This document shows, piece after piece, positions 6,435 to 14,200 of a DNA stretch of 64,000 nt. The notes beneath the pieces are model-generated. The model had not been told where the DNA came from, ran no database searches, and saw only the letters and a program-made list of their open reading frames with translations. A program made the position numbers and the translations under genes. How positions within the stretch are numbered: the stretch's first letter is position 1; every line of letters begins with the position of its first letter. The DNA comes from Riemerella columbipharyngis. Its GTDB lineage: Bacteria; Bacteroidota; Bacteroidia; Flavobacteriales; Weeksellaceae. The stretch covers positions 124,001 to 188,000 of the forward strand of contig NZ_FNAS01000001.1 in assembly GCF_900101995.1 (NCBI RefSeq), given 5' to 3'.

Positions 6435-6926
6435 TTATTCAGAAGGCGTATTTTGTGGGTCTTCTGCTTTTTTCTTTTTAGAACGCGGAAAGAATTGCGA
6501 CAGTTCCTGTGCCATGCTCGTAGTACCCGGCGCATTCTCGCCACTGAGGTAGCGAATATTGCGGTAGAAAGTGAGTGCGGCAGTGTAGTTGTCGTTATCC
6601 AAAAGGATTTTGGTATCAGAGAGTTGCTCGGTGATGCTTTCCAGGCGCAAGAGGCGTTTTTCTATCACCTCGCGTGTGGCGTAATCTTTGTCAAACTCCG
6701 CTTTGTCCACAAAAGGCGGCACATAGTCTGGGTACTGCTCCATTAGGGTTTTGCTTTTTTGCACAAAGAGCTTGTTTTGCTCGGCAATTCTACCAAATTG
6801 TTTACGCTCTTCGGGCGTAAGGTTGCGGGTTTTGCCTTTCAACGCCTCTTCCACCGCTGCCAGGGCATCGTCTATTTTCTTTAAATCCTCGGCAGAAAAT
6901 TCAAGGCTTAATAAATCTTTGTTCAT
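6435..6926 (-). CDS. conserved protein of unknown function (163 aa)
   Basis: A soluble, mostly helical, charged protein: MNKDLLSLEFSAEDLKKIDDA at the N-terminus, a central PEERKQFGRIAEQ and YPDYVPPFVD, and a basic tail (PRSKKKKAEDP). I recall similar 150-170 residue proteins in many Bacteroidota genomes, none with an assigned role. There is no signal peptide or membrane segment. It sits directly beside the 21-bp repeat tract; a functional link is only a guess. Confidence 0.65.
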   Translation of the reverse strand: MNKDLLSLEFSAEDLKKIDDALAAVEEALKGKTRNLTPEERKQFGRIAEQNKLFVQKSKTLMEQYPDYVPPFVDKAEFDKDYATREVIEKRLLRLESITEQLSDTKILLDNDNYTAALTFYRNIRYLSGENAPGTTSMAQELSQFFPRSKKKKAEDPQNTPSE

Positions 6927-7038
6927 ACTGTTTTGGTTTTTTTTAAGTTAAACTTCTTTTTCTATTTAATTGTAAGGTATATACCTATGATTTTTTCACT
7001 CATTCTTTATTTAAGAGACTCGATAGATATGATATTAT

Positions 7039-8352
7039 TTAGGCTTTTATCCATTTCAGAAGTTGTTTCCAAGAAGCTTTATTACCATGCATCAAGATAC
7101 CCACACGGTAGATTTTTGAGGCAATAAAAACCATCAGCACCGTAAATGCTATCAAAATAGAAATAGACAAAATAATCTGCCATACAGGAACGCCAAAAGG
7201 TATCCTTGCAATCATTGCCACAGGCGAAGTAAACGGAATCATAGATAGCCAAAAGCCCATTGGTCCATCTGGATTTTGGGCAATAGAGAAACTGCCGTAC
7301 ATCCCTATCATCAGAGGCATTATTGTGAATAATGAGAACTGCTGGGTCTCTGTTTCATTATCCACCGCAGAACCTATGGCAGCGTACATAGAGCTGTAAA
7401 AAATATACCCCCAAAGAAAAAATAACAGAAATACGACAATGATGGTCATATAGTCCAAATCTAAAAGCGTATGAGAAATATTTGATAACATTTCTGTAAA
7501 ATTGTTCATCTTATTTAGAGGATTTTCTGCATTCAGATTTTGTAAATTTGTGGCAGAGCCGAAATAATTATTTATGACAAGAGCCGCAGAAACAGTCATT
7601 GCAATCCAAATCACAAATTGAGTGATAGCGACTAAGGTAACCCCCAAGATTTTTCCCGCCATTAGTTCAAAAGGTTTTACAGATGAAATGATGATTTCCA
7701 CCACACGGTTATTTTTTTCTTCCAGCACGCTCCGCATCACCCTCACCCCATACATAAGGATAAACATAAAGGTAATGTACATCAGAACCATACTCATTAC
7801 TGTTTTAACGCTAAAAGCGAGAGTATCATCTTCTTTGTCTTTTTCTAATATATTTTTGGTTTTGATTTCAAAAGACTTATCCAAATCTTCTAGTTGATTT
7901 TGAGTAATGCCTAAAGTTTTTATTTTTTCATTTTTGATAACTTTGGTCATTGCGTTGGCTATTTTTTCCCGCACATCATAGCTGATTTTTTTGTTAATCA
8001 AAAGCTGCGTATTTTGTTCCAGTGAATTGTAGTCGTTATTGATTAATGCAGGGATAATGAGTAGTCCGTCTATGCTATCCATTGTTTCGAGATTTTTTTT
8101 CAGAGCAGGTTCATCAGCTTCGGAGACATAGGTGAAAGTAATATCTTTAGGGGCTTTCATTTCTTTTTGAAAAATGCCGTTTTTGTCTATTACCAAAAAA
8201 CCGTGCTGTGTTTCATTAGCCTTGAAAATCATTCCGATAAGTCCGCCAAAACCTATTAGCAAAAGAGGTGCAAGTATGGTAAGGATAAGGAATGATTTCT
8301 TTTTTACTTGTGTAAGAAATTCTCTTTTGGTGATGATGAATATATTTTTCAT
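7039..8352 (-). CDS. ABC-2 type exporter permease (NatB-like)
   Basis: 437 residues. The N-terminal segment ITKREFLTQVKKKSFLILTI with the first membrane helix is typical of NatB/YhaP permeases; then comes a large extracytoplasmic domain (residues about 45-185) and a cluster of five or six membrane helices to the C-terminus, including VVEIIISSVKPFELMAGKIL, the usual motif after helix 2. It pairs with the ATPase encoded 19 bp upstream. Such systems export sodium, drugs or other small molecules; the substrate cannot be read from the sequence. Confidence 0.85.
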   Translation of the reverse strand: MKNIFIITKREFLTQVKKKSFLILTILAPLLLIGFGGLIGMIFKANETQHGFLVIDKNGIFQKEMKAPKDITFTYVSEADEPALKKNLETMDSIDGLLIIPALINNDYNSLEQNTQLLINKKISYDVREKIANAMTKVIKNEKIKTLGITQNQLEDLDKSFEIKTKNILEKDKEDDTLAFSVKTVMSMVLMYITFMFILMYGVRVMRSVLEEKNNRVVEIIISSVKPFELMAGKILGVTLVAITQFVIWIAMTVSAALVINNYFGSATNLQNLNAENPLNKMNNFTEMLSNISHTLLDLDYMTIIVVFLLFFLWGYIFYSSMYAAIGSAVDNETETQQFSLFTIMPLMIGMYGSFSIAQNPDGPMGFWLSMIPFTSPVAMIARIPFGVPVWQIILSISILIAFTVLMVFIASKIYRVGILMHGNKASWKQLLKWIKA

Positions 8353-8371
8353 AATGATTGTTCTTTGTGGG

Positions 8372-9277
8372 TTATTGGCTTACGGCATTGATGAATACTT
8401 CGTTCATACTCGGTATTTTTTCGTCAAAACTTCTGATATAGCCTATCTGCATTAGTTCGCTGATGATTTCGTTTTGATTACCGTTGTTTTTAGTTTCAAA
8501 ATAGACCAAATTATTATTTTTTCTACTTTCCAAGATTTTATATTTATTAAAGAATTGGGCTAATTTTTCCTCATCGGCATCAGCTAAAATAACATTGCAA
8601 ACATTTTTCTTGAATTTTTCCCTTACATCAAAGACTTTTCCGTCAATGATTTTTTTAGAATGGTTGATGAGAGCCACATAGTCGCACATTTCTTCAACAC
8701 TCTCCATTCTGTGGGTAGAGAGGATAATGGTAGTACCGTTTTCTTTTAGTTTGATGATTTGGTCTTTAATCAAATTAGCATTGACAGGGTCAAATCCTGA
8801 AAAAGGCTCATCTAATATCAATAGCTTCGGGCGGTGTAGCACAGTAACTACAAACTGTATTTTCTGTGCCATTCCTTTGGAGAGTTCGGCTATTTTTTTC
8901 TTCCACCATTGGTCTATTTGTAGCTGTTCAAACCAATATTTGGCCTGTTCCAGAGCGTCTTTTTTAGACATTCCTTTGAGCTCTCCGAAGTACAAAAGTT
9001 GGTCGCCCACTGTCATATTTTTGTATAGACCTCTCTCTTCGGGCATATAGCCGATATCCCGTATATGGTTGGGATTTAGTTTTTCATCGTCAATGAAAAT
9101 ATTGCCGCTGTCTGCTTGTATGATTTGGTTTACAATTCTGATAAAAGAAGTTTTGCCGGCACCATTAGGCCCCAACAGTCCGTATATGGAAGATTTTGGA
9201 ACATGGATGCTGAAATCCGAAAGGGCTACTTTCTTTCCGGCATCGTAAGTCTTGTTAATGTGTTCTGCTCGTAGCAT
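8372..9277 (-). CDS. ABC transporter ATP-binding protein (NatA-like)
   Basis: 301 residues. Walker A GPNGAGKT (residues 36-43), signature LSKGMAQ (about 133-139), Walker B KLLILDEP, and switch His in ILSTHRM. The C-terminal 80 residues form the accessory domain (DUF4162 type) common in NatA-like ATPases. It is the first gene of a two-gene unit with the permease that follows and has a good flavobacterial promoter at 9330-9360. Confidence 0.9.
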   Translation of the reverse strand: MLRAEHINKTYDAGKKVALSDFSIHVPKSSIYGLLGPNGAGKTSFIRIVNQIIQADSGNIFIDDEKLNPNHIRDIGYMPEERGLYKNMTVGDQLLYFGELKGMSKKDALEQAKYWFEQLQIDQWWKKKIAELSKGMAQKIQFVVTVLHRPKLLILDEPFSGFDPVNANLIKDQIIKLKENGTTIILSTHRMESVEEMCDYVALINHSKKIIDGKVFDVREKFKKNVCNVILADADEEKLAQFFNKYKILESRKNNNLVYFETKNNGNQNEIISELMQIGYIRSFDEKIPSMNEVFINAVSQ

Positions 9278-9329
9278 AAGAATAGGGTTTAGATAGAATG
9301 GACACTGCTGCCCTCTAAAATTTATTTAG

Positions 9330-9360
9330 CAAATTTAACTTATTCCGATAAAAAAGCAAA
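9330..9360 (-). promoter_or_regulatory. promoter for the natAB-like operon
   Basis: On the minus strand TTTG (9360-9357), a 19-nt spacer, then TAAATTTG (9337-9330) match the flavobacterial -33/-7 consensus. Transcription would start near 9324, about 45 nt before the ATPase start. Confidence 0.7.
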
Positions 9361-9392
9361 TAATAGACTATTAAGATAGAATAAAGTTGTCT

Positions 9393-10217
9393 TTACAGTT
9401 TGTCTATTTTAGAATTATGCAGCTCTACCGGATTTTTGGATTTCCGCATTTTCATATTGATAAATTCTACTGACAGAGAAAAAAATATTGCAAAGTAGAG
9501 ATAGCCCTTCGGAATGACGCCCACTTCCTGCCCAAATAACGCAAAATGCCCTAAATGTGAAGCTTCTGCTAAAAGCATTACCCCAATGAGAATTAGGAAA
9601 GATAATCCTAAGATCTGTATGCTAGGGTGGCGGTTCACAAAGTTGCTTACCGGTCCTGCAAAAGCCATCATTATAGCGATGGAAAGCACTACTGCAGCAA
9701 TCATTATAACTAATGCTCCACCGTTTCCATACTCCTGAAAACTTACCAATCCTATGGCAGTAAGAATACTGTCAAATGAAAAAACCAAATTGAGTGCCGC
9801 AATTTGAATGATAGCTCCTAATAGATTGATTTTCTTTTTAGATACAGATTGTATCTCGTCTTCTCCTTCCAATTTTTCGTGTATCTCGGAGACGGATTTA
9901 TACAAAAGAAATAATCCTCCAAAGAAAATAATCAAACTCTGCCCCGTGATGCTTCCGTGAAACCACGAAAGATGAATGCCAAAAAGTTCATCATTAAGGC
10001 TTACCACCCATTTTATCCCAAAGAGAAGCAAAACACGAAACCCCATCGCCAAAAGCAATCCTATATTCCTTGCTTTTTTGCGGTCAGACGCTTCTATCTT
10101 ATTGGATACTATAGAGATAAAGACAATATTGTCTATCCCAAGAATAATTTCTAAAAAGGTAAGCGTAAAGAATGCTATCCACGCTTCGGTGTTACTTAGA
10201 ACATCTAAAAATGCCAT
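9393..10217 (-). CDS. TerC family integral membrane protein
   Basis: 274 residues from ATG 10217; the longer open frame overlaps the next gene and lacks coding character. Seven or so membrane helices, with the TerC signatures TFLEIILGIDNIVFISI (residues about 19-35) and LNLVFSFDSILTAIGLV, whose acidic residues lie within membranes. TerC proteins are linked to metal (manganese) export or metallation of exported enzymes in some bacteria; the metal here is not deducible. It lies 38 bp downstream of the helicase gene on the same strand. Confidence 0.88.
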   Translation of the reverse strand: MAFLDVLSNTEAWIAFFTLTFLEIILGIDNIVFISIVSNKIEASDRKKARNIGLLLAMGFRVLLLFGIKWVVSLNDELFGIHLSWFHGSITGQSLIIFFGGLFLLYKSVSEIHEKLEGEDEIQSVSKKKINLLGAIIQIAALNLVFSFDSILTAIGLVSFQEYGNGGALVIMIAAVVLSIAIMMAFAGPVSNFVNRHPSIQILGLSFLILIGVMLLAEASHLGHFALFGQEVGVIPKGYLYFAIFFSLSVEFINMKMRKSKNPVELHNSKIDKL

Positions 10218-10255
10218 AGGGTATGTATTATTAAGCCACAAAAATAGTGAATATC

Positions 10256-13200
10256 TTAGATATAAATGATTTCTGTGCCTATTACCTTTTTCCCTATTTG
10301 CTCCAGAAGCGCTTGATATTGCTCTATCTGTTTGCGGTGTTCTTTTTTCTCTTCCCCTGTTTTGAAGTCCACGATATAGCATCCGTCCTCGGTTTCCACA
10401 ATGCGGTCCGGGCGGTAGAGGTGTGCTCCTTGCTCATCTGAAACCATAATGGCTCTTTCATTAATCACATTCCGAAATCCGGAAAAATATTTTTGATACA
10501 GAGAATTTCTTACAATGGCTAATATCCTGTTTTCTATTTCTGTTTTCTCATCTTGGGAAATAAGCCCTTCCAGAAGATAATTGCCTAAAACTTTCGCAAT
10601 ATCGTTTTCGGATTTTATTTTGGATAATATTTCGTGAATAAAGATACCTTGTCTTACCTTTTCATTTCTATTTTTGTAGCTTTTAGACGGTGTGGCAATA
10701 CGGATATTATCAACTTTTTGGGAAGGTTTTATTTCTTTAATACTTAAAATATTTGCGGAAAAATCCTCTTCCTTTTTTTCTAATTTTTTGTAAGAGCTGC
10801 CCACCTCAGGGTACAAATCAAAGCTATCCTCCGTGCTGTTTATTTTTTGGACAAAATCCATAATCACAGAAGGTGACTCTTGAGAACTATCCGACTGCCG
10901 CTGTATATAGAGGAACAGCTGTTGTTCCGGTCTCGTGGTGGCTACATATTGTACACAGAGGTCATCTATTTTTTCTTTGTAAGCAATGGCATCATTATAT
11001 TCTTTCGCTTTCTCATCGTAGCCTGCAATTTGTGTATTAAAAGGTTTAATATTCACATAGCGAAGCTCTCCCATATCTTCTACCGAATACCAATCACTGG
11101 ATTTCTTTTTATTAGAGCCTATCAGAATAGGATACATGACCACCGGAAACTCAAGACCTTTGGCAGAGTGTATGGTCATAAATTTTATGGCATCTATATT
11201 TTCAGAACTTTGTACAGATTGTCCTTTCGCTTCATCGTCCCAGTATTTCACAAAATCTTTGAGGGTTTTTCCCGGTATCTGAGCGAAATTATACGCCACT
11301 TCCAAGAAGGTCAATAGAAAGTTGGTTTCCTTTTCGGAAACAGATAACACTTGTATGCATTCCTCTATATAGTTGTACAAATTGAGTGAAAACAGTCCTT
11401 TTTGCCTTAGCTCCAAATCATATTTTTCTGCCAAAAAATCTTTAATGGCTTCTGGTGATTTTAGATTGAGAATATGCTGTAAATCTTCGGTAAAAGACTT
11501 TATCTCAATTCTTTTATTTTCGTTAAGGTAATAAAGCATTTTCACAAGGTATTCCCGATTTTCAGAGCTCAGCTCCCAATTGATAAAAGCCATCAAAGCT
11601 CTTAGCGTTAATGATAATTCTAAAGCCAACCCTCTTTCAGAAATGGTTTTGATTTTAGATGGGCTGCCGTGGTATGTTACTTCCTTTTTACCAAGCTCTA
11701 ATGAAAGCGAGGCGATATCTTTGCCATTCCTACATAGGATACAGATATCCGAAAACTCAAAACCATTGTTGATACATTCCTGTATGTCGTGATGGATTTT
11801 TTCTGCCGCATTTTCGTGGAAATCATTATGGCTAATGAGATTGATACGCACTCTGCCTTCGTGATTTTTCTTTGCTTTCTGTATCGCTAAGTCCCCGAAA
11901 ATCCGTTTATGTTTAGGTTCCAGATTTTCCGCTTCGGTAGCGTATAGTTTATTATTGAAATCCACAATGTTTTTGGCACTTCGCCAATTGTTTTCTAAGT
12001 TTTCGACATTGATTTTCACAGAGGTATAGCCGTCCTTTTTAGCCTCTTCTTCATTGATGATACCCAGCATCAGCTCACTATCGCCTCCTCGGAAACGGTA
12101 GATACTTTGTTTGGGGTCTCCCACAATGGTAAAAGTGTGGTCTTCCGAGCTTATGGTGTGGTTTCTTAGAGGAATAATATTTTTCCATTGCATCTTAGAA
12201 GTATCCTGAAACTCATCAAAGAAATAGTGCTGAAATTTAGTCCCTACCTTTTCATAAATAAACGCGGAAGGCTCATCTTTAAGGTTTTCATTAATAATAA
12301 CATTGAACTTTGATAATAGCACAAGCTCATTTTCTTCCTCTATTAAGTTAAGCTCGTCCGAGATATTTTTGTTAATGGTAAGCGGTAGAAGTTCTTTCAA
12401 GATTTTTTTGATTTTCTCTATCTCTATCCAGTCTTTTGTAATCTCTTCCCATAGGGGGATAAGCTCGGTAAGAGCACCGTCCACACTATCGCGGATACTT
12501 TGGTTTTTAGAAGCTGTCCCACTCTTAAAATTTGCCATAGAGCGTTCTTTATCTTTGGGTATCTTCAGCTCTTTGGTTTTGTTTTCAGAAAAAAGCAAGT
12601 TGTCCAAGAAATACTTTGCAATGCTTGATCTCGTCCCTCCCTTGAAATCACTTACCGTAAGCCCACTTTCTTGGATAATATCACAGCCTTTCCGGATATT
12701 GGATTTTATTTTTTCTTCCTTTTCTTTGATGAAAGCCCTTATCTTATCTTTGGTTTCCTCATAAGCCTTTTGGTCAAAAGATTTATTTTCTTTAAGTTGC
12801 TCGTAGTTCGTATCTTTAATAAATTCTTTCGCAGCTTCATAAAGGGATTGGTTTAGGTGTACACGCTCATCGTTTTCTAAATGGAAGTACATTAAGTCCA
12901 GCAGCGTTTTAGAGAGTATCTCATCATCTCCCACTTTGTCCAATAGCCTTTCCACCGCTTCCACCAAGAAAGGTTCGTTATTAATTTCGATATTGAAATT
13001 TTGGGGAAGCCCAAGCTCAAAGGCAAAGCTCCGTATAAGCTTGGAATTGAATTTATCAATCGTCCCAATATTTAGCACCGAATAATTATGCAGTATGTAA
13101 TCCAAAAGTTTTTTTGAGCGTTCGTGCAGGTCTTCTATGCTTATATTTATACCGTTTTCTTTTAAGTATTTTTTTATGCTTTTAAGCTCAGAATTGGTTT

Positions 13201-13408
13201 TATAATCCTCTTTGGTAAAGCCTAGCAGCCACTCCAATATACGGGATTTCATCTCATTTGCGGCCTTATTGGTAAAGGTAAGGGCAAGGATGTGTCTGAT
13301 GGTCTCGCGTCCGTTAGGGTCTTTTAAGCATAGCGAAAGTACTCTAATGGCAAGTGCATAAGTTTTTCCCGAACCGGCGGAAGCATTGATGGCAGTATAG
13401 CTGTGCAT
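10256..13408 (-). CDS. UvrD-family helicase with C-terminal PD-(D/E)XK nuclease (AddA/RecB-like)
   Basis: 1050 residues. Walker A ASAGSGKT (9-16), LTFTNKAANEMKSRI (motif Ia), FDEFQDTS (motif II), VGDPKQSIYRFRGG (motif III), TIHSAKGLEFPVV (motif V), and VATTRPEQQLF (motif VI). The C-terminus has RPDRIV, IVDFKTG and QIEQYQ, a RecB-type nuclease. It therefore works in double-strand-break end resection, like AddA of AddAB. Its usual AddB-like partner is not adjacent: the upstream neighbour is an outer-membrane protein and the downstream one TerC. Confidence 0.88.
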   Translation of the reverse strand: MHSYTAINASAGSGKTYALAIRVLSLCLKDPNGRETIRHILALTFTNKAANEMKSRILEWLLGFTKEDYKTNSELKSIKKYLKENGINISIEDLHERSKKLLDYILHNYSVLNIGTIDKFNSKLIRSFAFELGLPQNFNIEINNEPFLVEAVERLLDKVGDDEILSKTLLDLMYFHLENDERVHLNQSLYEAAKEFIKDTNYEQLKENKSFDQKAYEETKDKIRAFIKEKEEKIKSNIRKGCDIIQESGLTVSDFKGGTRSSIAKYFLDNLLFSENKTKELKIPKDKERSMANFKSGTASKNQSIRDSVDGALTELIPLWEEITKDWIEIEKIKKILKELLPLTINKNISDELNLIEEENELVLLSKFNVIINENLKDEPSAFIYEKVGTKFQHYFFDEFQDTSKMQWKNIIPLRNHTISSEDHTFTIVGDPKQSIYRFRGGDSELMLGIINEEEAKKDGYTSVKINVENLENNWRSAKNIVDFNNKLYATEAENLEPKHKRIFGDLAIQKAKKNHEGRVRINLISHNDFHENAAEKIHHDIQECINNGFEFSDICILCRNGKDIASLSLELGKKEVTYHGSPSKIKTISERGLALELSLTLRALMAFINWELSSENREYLVKMLYYLNENKRIEIKSFTEDLQHILNLKSPEAIKDFLAEKYDLELRQKGLFSLNLYNYIEECIQVLSVSEKETNFLLTFLEVAYNFAQIPGKTLKDFVKYWDDEAKGQSVQSSENIDAIKFMTIHSAKGLEFPVVMYPILIGSNKKKSSDWYSVEDMGELRYVNIKPFNTQIAGYDEKAKEYNDAIAYKEKIDDLCVQYVATTRPEQQLFLYIQRQSDSSQESPSVIMDFVQKINSTEDSFDLYPEVGSSYKKLEKKEEDFSANILSIKEIKPSQKVDNIRIATPSKSYKNRNEKVRQGIFIHEILSKIKSENDIAKVLGNYLLEGLISQDEKTEIENRILAIVRNSLYQKYFSGFRNVINERAIMVSDEQGAHLYRPDRIVETEDGCYIVDFKTGEEKKEHRKQIEQYQALLEQIGKKVIGTEIIYI

Positions 13409-13486
13409 TTTCTATCATTTAATAGACTGCCAAGATATGTAATTATTTTGAATTAAGCAATCGTGAGCCGCAGGATATTGATGAGG

Positions 13487-14083
13487 TTAGTTAAGCTTAT
13501 ATGAGAGCATAATTCCTCCTCTATAAGGGATCCATTCTCCACTGAGGTTCCATTTTCCAGAGTGTACTTCATATCTCCTGATAAAACTTGGGGGATTATC
13601 CGCAGGTTCGTAGCCGTGGTAAAATCCTTGAGAGCTACCGCCTCCCAAGAATAGGTCTATATTCCATTTTTTGCTCCATTGGTATTGGTAGCCCACTACA
13701 CCACCCAGCATATAATTGAACCCCCGTTGGTATTTTTTAGATTTCAGATAGTTCCATTTTGTAATATCAAAAAGTCCAAAGCCTACATTGAGACCAGCAT
13801 ACCAGCCTTTAAAGGCTTGTTTGAAATAATACCTGACCTCCGTATGCCCCATATAGATTTGAAAATGATGCCCATTCACCGACCGCCATGGTGAAACCAA
13901 CACATCGGCTTGCAGAGTGTATTTAGGCGCCAGCTTACATTCGGCTCCGGCATTGAAAATCAAGGCTGGAAGTGTCAAGACATTACCTTTTACATAAATC
14001 TCAGGGAATTTTCGCTCTACATTATTTTGTGCAAATATTGCAATCGGCAAAAATAAAAATAGGATAATCTTAGCTGTCTTCAT
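13487..14083 (-). CDS. DUF3575-type outer-membrane beta-barrel protein
   Basis: 198 residues from ATG 14083, chosen because the signal peptide MKTAKIILFLFLPIAIFAQ starts there. The mature part has alternating aromatic strands and ends in MLSYKLN, consistent with a small beta barrel; KGNVLTLPALIFNAGAECKL matches the start of the DUF3575 family. Role unknown. TATATTTG lies only 4 nt before the start codon, so its mRNA may be leaderless. Confidence 0.75.
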   Translation of the reverse strand: MKTAKIILFLFLPIAIFAQNNVERKFPEIYVKGNVLTLPALIFNAGAECKLAPKYTLQADVLVSPWRSVNGHHFQIYMGHTEVRYYFKQAFKGWYAGLNVGFGLFDITKWNYLKSKKYQRGFNYMLGGVVGYQYQWSKKWNIDLFLGGGSSQGFYHGYEPADNPPSFIRRYEVHSGKWNLSGEWIPYRGGIMLSYKLN

Positions 14084-14143
14084 ACTGCAAATATACATAG
14101 ACTCCAGAGAAAATGGAATTTTGTAAAATTTATAATAAATTCT

Positions 14144-14182
14144 CAATAAAAATCCACCGCTTAAAAAGCTAAGCAGTGGATT
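14144..14182 (-). terminator. intrinsic terminator after the metalloprotease pair
   Basis: On the minus strand a 13-bp stem (AATCCACTGCTTA with TAAGCGGTGGATT, one mismatch) is followed by TTTTATT. It lies 19 bp past the stop of the metalloprotease ending at 14201. Confidence 0.75.
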
Positions 14183-14200
14183 AAATTGCTGTGATTATTT

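Noticed and set aside
6287-6481. 64-residue plus-strand reading frame with heptads
   Set aside because: It has no ATG of its own start quality, runs into the antisense of the neighbouring gene, and its regularity follows from the 21-bp repeat.
6975-6986. AGGTATATACCT 12-bp palindrome as an operator
   Set aside because: Short AT-rich palindromes of this size occur by chance and no regulator gene is nearby.
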